This document shows positions 1 through 12,500 of a stretch of 64,000 nt of DNA, piece after piece. Below the pieces are notes generated by a model. That model saw only the letters and a list, made by a program, of their open reading frames with translations, ran no database searches and was not told the DNA's origin. The stretch covers positions 20,018,262 through 20,082,261 of the forward strand of contig NC_058063.1 in the NCBI RefSeq assembly GCF_020085105.1. Reading direction: 5' to 3'. How positions within the stretch are numbered: the first letter of the stretch is position 1; each line of letters begins with the position of its first letter. Both the position numbers and the translations under genes were made by a program. Origin of the DNA: Siniperca chuatsi. Its lineage: Eukaryota; Chordata; Actinopteri; Centrarchiformes; Sinipercidae.

Positions 1-590
1 CCCATGGTATTTAAATTTAATTTTTTTTTTTTTTGCCATGTTTCTATAATGCTTACTGGTGAGAGGTGATGCACCTTGTCAGTTGAAGAATAGTTGGGTT
101 TTCCTGCCTATTAGTCTTGCTGCATCCCATTTCCAATCTTCGTGTTTCACTCTCAAAACTGTCTTATGTGTAATCCTTCCCCTCATTTTCGACGTGTGTA
201 TATATATATATATATAATCAGCACTGCACTTGGCATTGAGGACTACTCATAATACCTTGCAAATATCTCAGGAAATATGATGAGCAATATGGCAGCGATA
301 GCAACATTAAACTGCATACAATGTCCCATTAACTAAAGAAGAAGAAAGGTTGCCTTTCACAGTCTTGACGCTGACATTATATGTACATGCTTTTTCTATT
401 CTTCCAAGTCATGACGGGCATACCACAAAAGTTTGACTTCTGAGACTTTTAGCTCTCTGCTGCAAATTACAATTGTGAAATGAAGGGAAGTGTTGAAGAG
501 GAAATTTGGGATAAAGCCTTACAACAGTTAAACAGTTCTGCGTTAAAACAGTGCAAGGGGTTGCATTGGTCGGGGCATATTGCTTCAGGT
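1..590. other. Unassigned sequence left of the inverted repeat
   Basis: AT-rich DNA with a short TA microsatellite at about 199-217 and poly-T runs. I see no convincing exon. It has no clear counterpart upstream of copy B, so the arm homology starts after it. A 5' UTR exon of copy A may lie here or beyond the window edge; neither can be shown. Confidence 0.4.
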
Positions 591-1010
591 AAAGCTTAGC
601 AAGAAATGGGTTTTTCTGTATAATTGGATATAAGGGTTAGAAGTCCCAGGAAAGATTTGTAATAAATAGCCAGAGTGGGTATTCATTTTTGAATACAATT
701 TGAGACACATGACCTAAGGCTCTTTCCATGATTCTTGGATCGTATAGGTTTGTGAGGTTTTGGACTTGTTTCTGCTATTCCAGTTGAATTATGATATCAC
801 ACAACTATTTTTTTTTTTTAATTGCCATTGGTCATTTTTAGGCTATTCAATCTTATAAACTATAAGTTAAATTGCAGTTGTGAGATGTAAAATTTTGCAG
901 TGTGCTTTGTCTGTCTGCTGGTGCCTCATCTGTCAACTGTTTCCAACAGAGATGAGCGTGGAAAGGAAATAAATGAGTTTGTGTCTGTTCTGGATGTTTC
1001 ATGTTAACAG

Positions 1011-1551
1011 CAGTGACTTTGTTTTCTCTCTCTATCTGTGCTTTGTTGCTTTTGCCTCCTCTGTTTTTTCTTGCTAGTGAAGACCAGGAAGTGAAACAGA
1101 TGGAATTAATGTGTATCCAACAGGAAGCACCAGAGTGGACAACTCAAGACAAGACCTTCCAGATGATGGATTTTACCCATCCAAGAAGCTGAAGTCCAGC
1201 CCCATTCAATAACCCCTTCCTTTTTTTTTTTGTTTTTTTTTTACTTTTCAGCTTTGCATTGTTATCGGAGCGTTGTGCCCCTTCTCCTGCTCCAGGGCCC
1301 CTAACGAGCCCTCTACTTGGAGGGCTCCCAGGGAGCTCGCTCCTGATTGGCCAGCAGGCTGCCTCCTTGGGGTGACTCATCTGAAAGCCCAGCTAGCACT
1401 GACGCAGATAAACAACGCTCTCGCTGTTGGAAGCCGAGCCGCAATCTCAACAGCCAACTCCAACACACCTGCTCCCTACATCCCTACAACACCCCCCTCC
1501 CCAACTGCTGTGGCCATCAATCTCCTTAACCTTCTGAAGATTGCGAACACC
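1011..1551 (+). other. 5' leader of exon 2, copy A, with an A-only insertion (about 1028-1417)
   Basis: A splice acceptor (ttaacag, ending 1010) matches the acceptor of copy B at 61545. In B the leader then runs directly to the start codon. In A about 390 bp are interposed. This block has a second acceptor-like sequence (pyrimidine tract then tag ending 1077), a 38-codon open stretch after it, poly-T tracts, an ATTGG (inverted CCAAT) at about 1347 and a TGACTCA at 1373-1379. Either A gained it or B lost it. Both leaders are open in frame with the ATG and share the peptide NSNTPAPYIPTTPP. I still chose ATG 1552 because the next residues, MSHPLYNPY, resemble the mammalian ZNF638 start (MSRPRFNPR). 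Confidence 0.5.
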
Positions 1552-3541
1552 ATGTCCCATCCTCTGTATAACCCATATGGCTCTGGGAATCAAAGTTCTA
1601 CCCAGGGGCAGTATGGACTCCCCAGTATACAGGCAGAGAGGGACCATCGGAGGGCAACTTCTCGTATTGGACCTGGGTCTAGCTTCAGTTCTTCCGGAGC
1701 TTCCTCTGTGACTCCTGACAACTCTGGGGGAATGCTCTCGTCGCTAACGTCTCAGTCGATGAGCTACAGGCCTGAACACAGTAGGCCGATAATGGATGAG
1801 GACATAGAGAGGTCTATAGACATGCATATTAGCAGAGCCAGAGAGGAGGTGAGGGTTCTCGGCAAACCGATGCATCAGCCCATAGACCAAGGCACTCGCT
1901 TTACCAGCACTCAAAGCGATGAGTTTCGCTCCTCAGGCACAGGAATGGCCTCCTACCCAATGTCCTCCACCTCTGCTTCTCTAGGACATAGACACTCGGA
2001 CGTTGAAAGTGGCAGTAGGTCCTTGGACTGGTCGTCGAGCTACAAAAGGCCCACTGCTGATGACTCTTCTAAATTTTATTCACAATCTGCTTCGTCTTAC
2101 TATGCAAGCAGTAGTGACAGTAAGTTTAATGCCTCCAGCGAAAGAGAGAACGATATGCAGTCCATTCCAGGGTTAGGTGATTATGACTATACAGTGCCAG
2201 ACAAACCTGCGGCCCCTACAGAGTCAAGTCGACCCAAGTACACCTCTGAATCAGCTGCTAACATCCTTCTGAACTTTGGACTTGAAAAAGAGGACTTGGA
2301 ACATCTCATCTCCTTCCCTGAAGACCAGATCACTCCTGATAACCTGCCGTTCATCTTGCGCCAAATCCGCATTCAGAAGGCCAAGAGGGCTACAACAGCA
2401 GTTCAGCCCAAACCCTATCCCGAACCCCAACCCAGCAGAAGCATGAGTGGAATGGACAGTCACAGTTTGAGTAGTTCTGGAGGGTCAGGGATGCGCCAGG
2501 AAGAAAAGTCATCAGCTTATCTCCAGCCGAGTAAAGTGATTGACTACGGACATACTGGCAAATATACTGGAGGGGTTGCGGATGAGATTGGAAAGACCAG
2601 TGGCAGTAGAGCTAACAGTGGTGGGAGTGGAAGTATGTTGCTGATGGACACTTACAATAGTAGCAGCCACAGTCGAAAACCACTGCAAAAAAATACAACA
2701 GAGGTGAAAAGCAGTGCCTTGGGCTCTTCACGTGAGCAGACGAGTTCTGTTACCAGTCTCAGCTCTTTGTACAGTTCAGTACTGAGCTCTGTGGCTCCCC
2801 CAAGCAATGATCCGACCAAACGATTGCAGACCCATCCAAACCAGACTTCCCAAACAATCCTCAGCTCTTTCTCTCTGCCGAAGAAAGACACAGACATCAG
2901 AGTTCTCAAGTCTGAAGCCTCCAAATCTGTTCCTTTGAAAGAACCAGAGGCAGATCGCCAGTCAATGTTGAAAACCCAACCACCATGCACTCTGTTTCGT
3001 GGTGTGCATTCCAGCCGACCCGGCCTTGTGCTCATTGACACTAAGGATCAGAGTAAAACCCGAGGTCAAGGGTCAACAGTTGCTGAGCAGATTAAAAAGC
3101 AGCAGACCCAGCAGCAGATGCAGCCAATGAAGCAACACACTCAGCAGCAGACGCAGCAGCAGACGCAGCAGCAGCCGCAAGCAGCCGGCATCTCAGACGG
3201 TGCAAGCGATGTGGCCTCCTTTTTTTCCTGCTGCGAAATCAGTTCCACCTGCTCCTCTCGTCCCCAGCATCAGTGATGCCTCCCGAGACGTCCAACAACT
3301 GCCGTTTATCCCTGGTGGTCCTCGCCCCATCGTTTTTCCTCCAGCTCTGCCTCAGCCAATCCCAAGCCTGATGAGCTTCAGTCACATGATGCTGCCGACT
3401 TCCAACAGGCAGCCTCCAGCAAAGGAGGCAGTCTCCAAGAGTCTGCCAACGCCGGCCATGATGCATGACTATGCGGCGGCCTCGCCGAGAATCTTTCCAC
3501 ATACCTGTTCTCTGTGTAACAAAGAATGTACTCATATGAAG
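1552..3541 (+). CDS. znf638: Copy A exon 2: N-terminal region and first half of matrin-type finger
   Basis: Encodes the Ser/Thr-rich N terminus, the conserved family block with [16 protein letters not shown] and the following [15 protein letters not shown] (about 2257-2388), and ends with [17 protein letters not shown], the first cysteine pair of the matrin-type zinc finger. Donor gtgagt at 3542. The reading frame changes in a glutamine-repeat tract at about 3121-3190: the frame from the ATG ends at a stop at 3274-3276, while the conserved peptide KQPASQT...MWPPF continues in the next frame up to the donor. Exon length from the ATG is 1990 nt, not a multiple of three; copy B has 1932 nt, in frame. 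The Q tract in A is expanded relative to B, so slippage or a sequencing indel is likely. Confidence 0.85.
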
Positions 3542-6500
3542 GTGAGTGGAAGACTGCAGTCTGTTCTCTCTCCCTTTAGGAAAAAGTGAGTTGTTTATTT
3601 AAATATCTAAAATTGTTATTATTTTATTGTAAAATACCAATTGAAATTTTTTATATTGTGGGAAAGTACTGACAGTTTTTAATTGTTTAAAAAGTCTAAG
3701 AAGAAGGCGCCGTACTTTATTAATCTCTCTAGGGGAAATTACTTTTTTTTTTTTTCACTCTTGTTATTTTACACACACAGGCTCGAAAAACATGTGCACA
3801 ACCTATACACATGCATTAATGTATGGAGAGATGTCAGAGCGAGGGGGCTGCCACATTGTCAGGCGACCCGAGCAGTTAGGGGTTCAGTGCCTTGTTCTGG
3901 CAATGCTTCAGCTACCAGGCCACACTCCGCACGGTCTGGTCTGTGCTGGACTTGCCCAAGCCAAGTCCCCACAGACTGAGCTACTGCCGCCCCAAAGGCA
4001 ATACTTTCAAGCCTATTTGAAAGGATTTGTGTGAAATATTCTTTGAATTTTAATCAGTAATTACTATGAAATGCTAGTAAGAAGCATGTCACCACATATA
4101 AGCTGTGTGCCATTTTGCAAAAACAAGTTTGGATGGCGAACTTTGGGAGAGATTGCAAACATTTTGGTACAAACTAAATGTTTTGTCACAGCTAACTGTT
4201 CATCTGTAATTCAAGGTTACAGTGTCTGATTTATATGTGAATTGACTGACTTCAAACTCACTTAATCCAATCCCTGCGCTTCCTTTTCCGACGATGCGTG
4301 TATTTCTGAGATGGGCTGTCCAGGCTGAGTCGGCCCAATTTAACCCCTGTGTATAACTAACGATTGCTTTCTACTAGCCAAGAGCGATGCAAGGCAGCGG
4401 CGGCCAACTGGCTAACTGTAACTTAAGTTGGCTGGCTGGCCGGGGCTTGGCTGCGCGGCTCAGGTCTGGCATTGGTTGTTAAGTGGCGTTGGCTGATGGG
4501 GTGATTAGCAAACGGCAAGCTAGTTAGTATCATGGAGCCAATGGTCAAAATTAAATATAGGAACATTACAAATAGTGACGTTATTCTAAATAATGTAGTT
4601 TACCTTCCAGATTTCGGTCTTGTGTGTGTCACGTCACTGTTTTGGCTGAGTCCCCTACCGGCCGGTCAAGAGGAGTGAGGAGTTAGCAGTCAATGGCGGT
4701 TTAAAACAGAGCAGTCAATAAAAGGGTTTTTTCAAAAATCGTATACAGTCATAAATGTGCGCAAAAAATATTAGGCTGATGAGTCCAATAGTATGCGAGA
4801 TTTGCTGTGGACAGATTCACACAGGGACACACGCACACACGACCAAACACATGATCCCGTCCAGGCTTACTCCCGGTGGAGATAATGATGGGATGCGGAA
4901 CCAAGGGCTCAGAAGACGTGACGAGGAAGAATCGGGAAATCTGAAGAACTAGTGCATCAGAAGATGATGGAAGATGGCTGTTTCCCTTTTGTCTCTGTTT
5001 TTGGCTTTTGTCCCACAGTGTTTATTCAGTTTGGATTTTTATCAATTGTTAGTGAGTGTATAATTTCTATCTTTTTTCCCCCGCTATTGGAGCTGTCAAT
5101 GATGCACTTTGTTACTGTAATTCATTTCATACCTAACACTAGGTATCACTTTTTTGTAATATTATGGTGCCAAGCTCCCCTTTTTTGTGTGTTTTTGTGT
5201 CCCACTACAACATATACTATGAACCCGAAGCCACCAGCAACCATCATATTTCAGGAACCACACAATCAGCAGAGATTTCTTTTTGTCTTTTGATTATTTT
5301 CCTCCTTTTGGGACACATTTTGACTACTCAAAGACACGCCAGCTTCTGCCTCTCCCCAGTTTCCACGTCTTCCTGCCTCTACTCCAGATGTCTCAGCTTG
5401 TGGGTTTTCATCTTGATCCAGACTTGATAATGACCTCTGCCATCTTGACCAAACCTCAGGAGACCTTATGATGCCACACAAGTCTGAAGAACCAGACATC
5501 GAACTATCAAGAAGAAGAACTTTTTATTTTGGTTGTTATATTTCATGATAAAGACGTGTTGCCCTTGAACTCAAGTTGACTAAAGACAGCTGTAATTATA
5601 AAGCAAAGAGTTGCCAAATTTGTATGTCCTTAATAATTTTGTCCATATGATACACATTTTCACCAAAGCCATGATTTAAACAAAACTTTTTATTTACTGT
5701 TGGCTAACGTGTCAGCTCCTCACTTGGGCTAAAGGTTGTTCCTGTTTTTTGGATGACTGCTGTTGGCTGAACATTTAAAGAAACCAGATACATATATTTT
5801 GCTTTTGTAGACACAGACTTTGGAGATTTAGGGAACTTTTTTAAGGCTGCTGTAATGTTGAATAAAATATATCTGTGTTGTCAAACAATCACAAAAATGG
5901 CAGTTGAGATCTTGAAGCTGATTTGATGATAAAGAGGCCTATCTAAATGCTGTGTCTGTTGTTTTGATTACTAGGATTGGATCTCCCACCAGAACACCAG
6001 CCTTCATCTTGAGAACTGCAAATTCCTGCGAAATCGGTCAGTCTTTTTTGTTTTAACTGTTCCCGATAAAGATCTTAATTTTAGTTATTTTTTGATAATC
6101 ATTGCTTTTTAAAAAAATACTTTTGGGGAATGCCCACCAGGGTTGCACCGAAATACTGTAGAGGAAACACTGGGCAGAAAAAGAGAGGTTGTAATTATAT
6201 AACCTCTTTCTCAGGATTGTACTTGGTGTCACTTCTGCAGCATGGTGACATTGCTAAGGCCCCATAAAGCACCTTAACGTCCTGCAGTATTTAAAATGTG
6301 TACCTTGAGTGGTCTTTCTTGAACCCCAACTGTTGGGAGGCTAACATGTGCCAGACTTCATAAAGTCTTTGAGAATGTGTTCTTTGAGGTACCTCCTGTG
6401 GATGTTTTATAGTTATAGTCTGTAGAACACGTACAATTCCTCAATATCCTTTGACTTTAGAAGCATCACCTAAATACAACTGCTTTATGACCACCTTCCA

Positions 6501-9500
6501 CATGCAGAAAGCTTTGGCTTTTGTTGTCAAAATGAGGCCTTTTTGCTCTTTTAATAGGTGTGTCTAAAATTGTTTTGTTTTTTCCACAGATTCCCAGAGT
6601 GGGATGGTGAAATAGCACTCGGGCCCAGGTAAATCTCTTAAGCTGTACGGTTTTATTGCTCTTGCATGTGTATTAACCCACACCACATGTTTTAATCTGC
6701 CTTAAGGCAACATGTAAGAATTGGTATTTTTCTGCGATTGGGCGTCCCCAGTTTCAAACTGCAACTCACTTATACACCTGTGTTGTAAATATGGACAGCT
6801 GTACACGTGCATTTGTTATGATTACATTACTTAATGATAAAAAAACTAGCGAGTCGACAACTTTGCTAACACAGCCAAACATCAAGCAAGTGCAACAACA
6901 CAAGACATAGAAAGCTAGCTATTATTACTCACTAGTCCAACAGCAAGGCCAGCTCAGCGTCTGTCTTGCAGCCTTTTATTTTGCGGAGCTATCGCCAACG
7001 ACTGAAAGCCAGACCGAGATTTACTCTTGTCCAGCGGCCTACTACTCGCCCGACGATGAATTGGTCTATCACTAGTCGTGACCCTCCCCAAACTGCCCAT
7101 CAAACGACAACCGATCTGGCAGAAATTCGGCCCGATTTTAAAACTGGTCCAGGGCGACAAATCCCTACAGTGTCTGCCTGGCTTTAGTGTTCAGACATGT
7201 TGCAACCACACCAGTTGTGAACCAGTACCCTGCTGATTTTTACAAATTTTCCTTTCCTGCCATTCTCCTATGCTTTTCTCGTCCATTGCTCTCTTCAGAG
7301 CTGCAGATAAAGATGCCAAGCCCTCGACCTCAACCTCTGCACAGACGTCCCAGCATCGTCACCAGAAAACCTTGCATGGAAGCCGCTCCAGTTCCCGCTC
7401 GCCCAGCCCCCGTCGCCGCTATGGCTCAGAGGGTAGAAGGGAGAAACGCAGTAGCCGATCACGATCGCCGCACAGCTCCAGATACAATCGCAGGTCTGTC
7501 TCACAGAAACTCTGATATGAACAATAACATGGGTGAACAGAAGAGATACCTCACCACCAGATAGTGAAATTACCAAATATGTTCCTGCTGAACATCTGTA
7601 TCATCATCAACATTCATTTTAGCCTGTTTGGAGTTGTCATTTGGATTTATCAGATTAATTGAGTCCTAAAATGATTGAATGACTTTCATCAGGTCTCATT
7701 CTCGCTCCCCACGGTATGAGCGCCCGACCTCCTCCCGTTATCGGTCACATTCAAGGAGTCCTGAGAGACGATCGTCGCCAAGGAGGAGAGAAGAGAAACG
7801 GTTCTCACCAAGGAGGAATGACGAGAGACGATCATCTCCAAGGAGGAGTCGTGAGAGACAATCGCCACCAAGGAGGAGTGACGAGAAACGGTCCTCACCA
7901 AGGAGGAATGACGAGAGACGATCGTCTCCAAGGAGGAGTCGTGAGAGACAGTCACCACCAAGGAGGAGCCGTGAGAGACAGTCACCACCAAGGAGGAGTC
8001 GTGAGAGACAGTCACCACCAAGGAGGAGTCGTGAGAGACAGTCACCACCAAGGAGGAGCCGTGAGAGACAGTCGGAGGAGTCGTGAGAGACAGTCCTCAC
8101 CAGGAGGGTCGTCATCACCACAACATCCCCTCAACGAAAGAAGTCAAGCAGTGCAGAGAGACTGGCTAAGAAACTACTGGAAACAACAGGTTTGAGAAAT
8201 TTCAAATATTTTAAGATTTTATTTGTGCTTTAGAATATAACTGCCGTAAAACAATCCTAAAATAACGTTTTATTTCTCTTATTTACTGCTTTGTTCTCCC
8301 TAACGGTGCTCCCTGTCTTCATTCATTCTCTTGCTCGCTCGCTCTCTCTCTCTCTCTCGCCCGTTGAGCTGGGGAGGAGGGGACAACTATGAATTGTGTG
8401 TTTACAATCAGCAAACCGACAAAACTTATTCTGCCTTTAAGTCAAGAACGTCTTTAAAGACTTGACTTTTTAGTGATCATATTATATAGCTATAGAGACA
8501 GAGCGCAACACGTCATGTTGCTCTATCTCAGTGTTCCTTCTCCTTACATTTCTCTTGGAGAAATGCTACTGTAGTTAGCTAAGGCACTTGCAAACATAAT
8601 ACTGCATAGCTTTCTGATTTATCCACATTTCACTAGCACAAGTTGCATATTTTCAAAATGCTTTAGCTTAACTCACATAAATATAGTTAGCCTAAAACTG
8701 ACAAAAAGCTTGTTTCACAAGCACATTTTCAAAAGAAGCAAAAAAAATGACTCAAAACGATTAATCGATTATCAAAATTGTCTGCAATTCATTTTCTGAC
8801 GATGGACTAAATGATAAATCAACATTTGCCTAAATTGATTGCAAACAATAAAATTGTACACAATTTAATCTGCATATGAAGTAGGCGTAGAATAAGAATC
8901 ACCAATCAGAACATTTTAAATGACGAGAGAAATAAAAACAACAATCAAAACGTTTTTCCTTCGTAATATTAAGACCATGTCAGTCATCTTGACCAAATAG
9001 TTTTTTAATATTTAAAAATTGTATTTACTTTTTGCTTGCCTCCCAGGAAAAGCAGTGCTTCTTTGATAGATTGTGTCATATTTACTGAGCTTTCCAGTAG
9101 TTCAGCTGCAAATGTTTACTTGTAAGTAGAAAACATTTCCCAGAGAAGATGATCCAGCTTATGAATTAACAAGCAAGAAAGCGTAGATCACTTTCGACTC
9201 TGTATGAGACTTTGCAACCACTGCTGCAATTTTGTCTGACACTCTGTTCCTCTCCATCCCTCTAGCTGTCCAGTCTCTGTCACAACAGTCTGACCTGGAG
9301 TCTGTGGTTAAAACTCTGGCTCCTGCCTTACTGGCCGAGCTAGCCAAGATGAAGTCCTCCTCATCGTCCTCTTCCAAAGGAGGAAAACCCTCCTCATCTT
9401 CTCCCTCTGCAGGAGGAAAGAGATCATCTTCTACTGCCTCTTCCTCATCCTCCTCCTCTACAGTAAAGAAGGAGTCGACTAAATCTTCACCTCAAACCAC

Positions 9501-12500
9501 GGTGACACTAGAAGGGATTCGTAGTTCTCTCTCACACAACGATGTGATCGTGGCTGTGGAGCACTTTGGAAAAACCAAGTCAGTTACAATCTATCGGTCC
9601 AAACAGGAGGTATGTATAGAGACAGGGAGGGGAGTGTATGTGTTTTTGCTATCCTGGCTGATATTTGCTAATGCTCTGCCTTTTTATAATTTAATATTAT
9701 ATAAAAATATAATCTAATATTTATATAGGTTTATAGTAGGTTTTACCTTGACTTTATCTGTTGCTTTTATTTTGGTATTATGCTTTTATCCAAAGTATCT
9801 CTTCAACATTAACAAGGGAATCAGACCCCTAAACCATCAAGCCCAGAAGTCTGTATCCAGGCCTAGAGACGCGTCTATGTTGACTGAGAACATGATGTAT
9901 TGATACTTGATACTCTTTCCCAACTACTGATGGCATTATGTATTATGGGTTAAAAACAAATGTAATTAACCCAAATGCACCAAATTCCCACCAGTCCGCT
10001 ATTGCCAGTAAGGCAGCAATTATTCACATATTAGAATTTTTGTTAAAATGATTTAAACAATTACTCGATTATCAAAATGTTTTCTTTTTAACTAATTGAC
10101 TAATGGTTTCAGCGTTGGATTAAAAAAAAAAGATATTTGCTCGGACGCCTACCAAAACAGAACTAGGTAGATACAAATAACTGATCCTGTGTGGTTTTTA
10201 ATAGTTTATTGTCAAATAAACTTAACAAGTGCATAAATACAACAATTCCTCTAATTCAGTCTTTAAAAAAATTAACTTCAGTCTTGGAAACACCTCTTAC
10301 ATTAAAGATTTGGTCAGTTAGACATGTAGTGCTAAGCTGTGTGTAAATGTATTGAGTCGATGGTCCTGACAGGTGTAGTAATGCAAAGGGGTGTGTGTTT
10401 GTGTGTGTGTAGGCAATCGTGCGTTTCGAGAAAGAGGAAGACGCAAAGAAATTGAAAGGCATAAAGAGCCTTGACGTGAAAGGAATGGCAGTCACTGTTG
10501 TCAGAGAAAAGGTATTATACTTTCTATCTTTCTTCCTCTGTCCCTTGGAAATGTACATAACGTTTGTCTGCTGTAGTTTGGTCACGCTGTCAATTGTCAG
10601 ATTAATCTAAAATAACAAATCTGTTTGCTTACAGGAGACAGATTCTAAGGAGCAAAAGAAGCCTCCTCAGAAGTAAGATATGTTTCACACTGACCTCTTT
10701 TTAACAACAAAGGATGGTGGAGGGTATCCTCCACCATAAAAACTTTCAAACCATGACCTTGACTTTCCATTTCTCCATTTTCTCCTGCTTGACTCATGTG
10801 ACTCTCTTTTGTTCACAGAAAACCCGCCACATCCAGTGTCTCCACACCTCAAACCACTAAATCCACCACCACCACTAAAAAGGTTCTTCTCAATACACCT
10901 AACATGCCTCCACTTAAAGGGCCTTTACCCCCTGGAGCCAACAAAGTTACAGCGGACAAACTTACCAATCAGAAGATTGCAGCTAAAGACTCAGTAAAAG
11001 GCGTAGTAACGACTGTCACTAAAGCAAAAGTCTTGGTTTCAAAAGCAAAAAACGTCTCAACCAAGCAGATAGCTAAAACGGTAAAAACAGAAAAGTTGCC
11101 TGTGAAGGGAGCTGTAAAAAAGGCTGTTGTGAAGCAAAAAACATCCTCAGGATCCAAGTCTGCTGCTCCAGAACATCAGCCTGACGCTGGTGACTCCAAA
11201 CAAAAAGAATCTGTGGTGGTGCTGAAAGAGACAGCCGAGGTTGAAAAGGCAAACGGGACAGTTATTGAAACAAGAAAAGGCAAAGAGATTGTCACTGAAA
11301 CAAAGGTCTTGGCCTCCGAAGCAGAAACGGACTCAGCTACGCCGAAACCCAAAACTCCAGCGGACAAGTTGGCTGCAGCAGGAGCTGTGGCAAATGAAAA
11401 GGTTAAAGAAACTGCTGCAAAGGCCGTGAGTGTGCCTTCCAAATCTACAGCTTCAGAAAATCGCCATGATGTAAAAAATTCCAAGCCTAAAGAATCTGAA
11501 ACCAAGGTTCAAGAAGCTGTGGTGGTGCCGAAAGACACAGCCGAGGTCGTGGAAACAGCAAATGTGACAGTTTGTGAACCTAAGCATCAAGCAAAACTTG
11601 ATGACGCTGAAGACGCTGAACCAATGGAGCTTGGGGAAACAGGAGTTAAAGTGGCAGAGCCCATGGAAGTTGTAAGTTGTGCTGTACCAGAAAATTCAGC
11701 AGACAAACCTAGTGATAGTCAACCACCAAGCAGTACAGTTGAGACCCAGCCAACAGAAACGTCTGTCAAAGCTTTGCCACACGTCCAGCAAAGCACCCTG
11801 TCAGAACCAGAGTCCACTGCGCAAGGACCCGAGACCAAGACAGAGGCTTCACAAATGCAGACTGCAGGACGCCCAACTGAAGCCGCTGTGGAGCCAAAAA
11901 CAGTGCAAAAGGGTATGTTGGAGAACTTTTTTTTAATGGATGGATGGTGAAGTATGTTAAACTGTAGCATGTGGTGTTTGTAGAAAATGGATACACACAC
12001 AATACTTGTCAGTAGGATCAATTAATTGCTGGTTTTGGTCTTTTCATGGGATTTGTTAAAAATAAGAGAAACATAGAATATTACCAGATTTGTCCTTTCG
12101 TCGCCGTCCTGTGAAAACCACGAATCTCCAAAAAGTCAACTTTCATGAGGAAAGAAAATTTTCAGCTTTATAGCAATACACCTTCCAGCTAGCTCAGTGT
12201 TTTTTTTTTAAAAAAAAAAGGCTTATTTAGCTTATAAAGTAGAATATTTTCAAGATATGATCAAACACTTAAACCTTCAGTTTATCTGACAAAATCAAGA
12301 TATATTCAAAGATATGTTTTTCTTTGGGCAGCCGCGCTTATATATAATATTGTTCGAATTGAAAAGCACTGAATTCATATAACATTGTGTCTGTATAGTT
12401 ATTTTTAGCTCGTCCATCTAACATGCAGGCCTATCATTACAACACAACATGTTCAATCCCACAGAACTTTTATTTTCTTCTATTAATCCTAAACCATACT

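Noticed and set aside
4755..4952. 65-codon Cys/His-containing ORF in copy A intron 2 as an extra zinc-finger exon
   Set aside because: No matching ORF in copy B, no consensus finger spacing and no clear splice sites; more likely inserted repeat sequence.
7738..8121. Ser/Leu/Asp-rich and other ORFs on both strands over the RS repeats
   Set aside because: Out-of-frame or antisense readings of the 27-nt minisatellite; the true frame is the Ser/Arg one.
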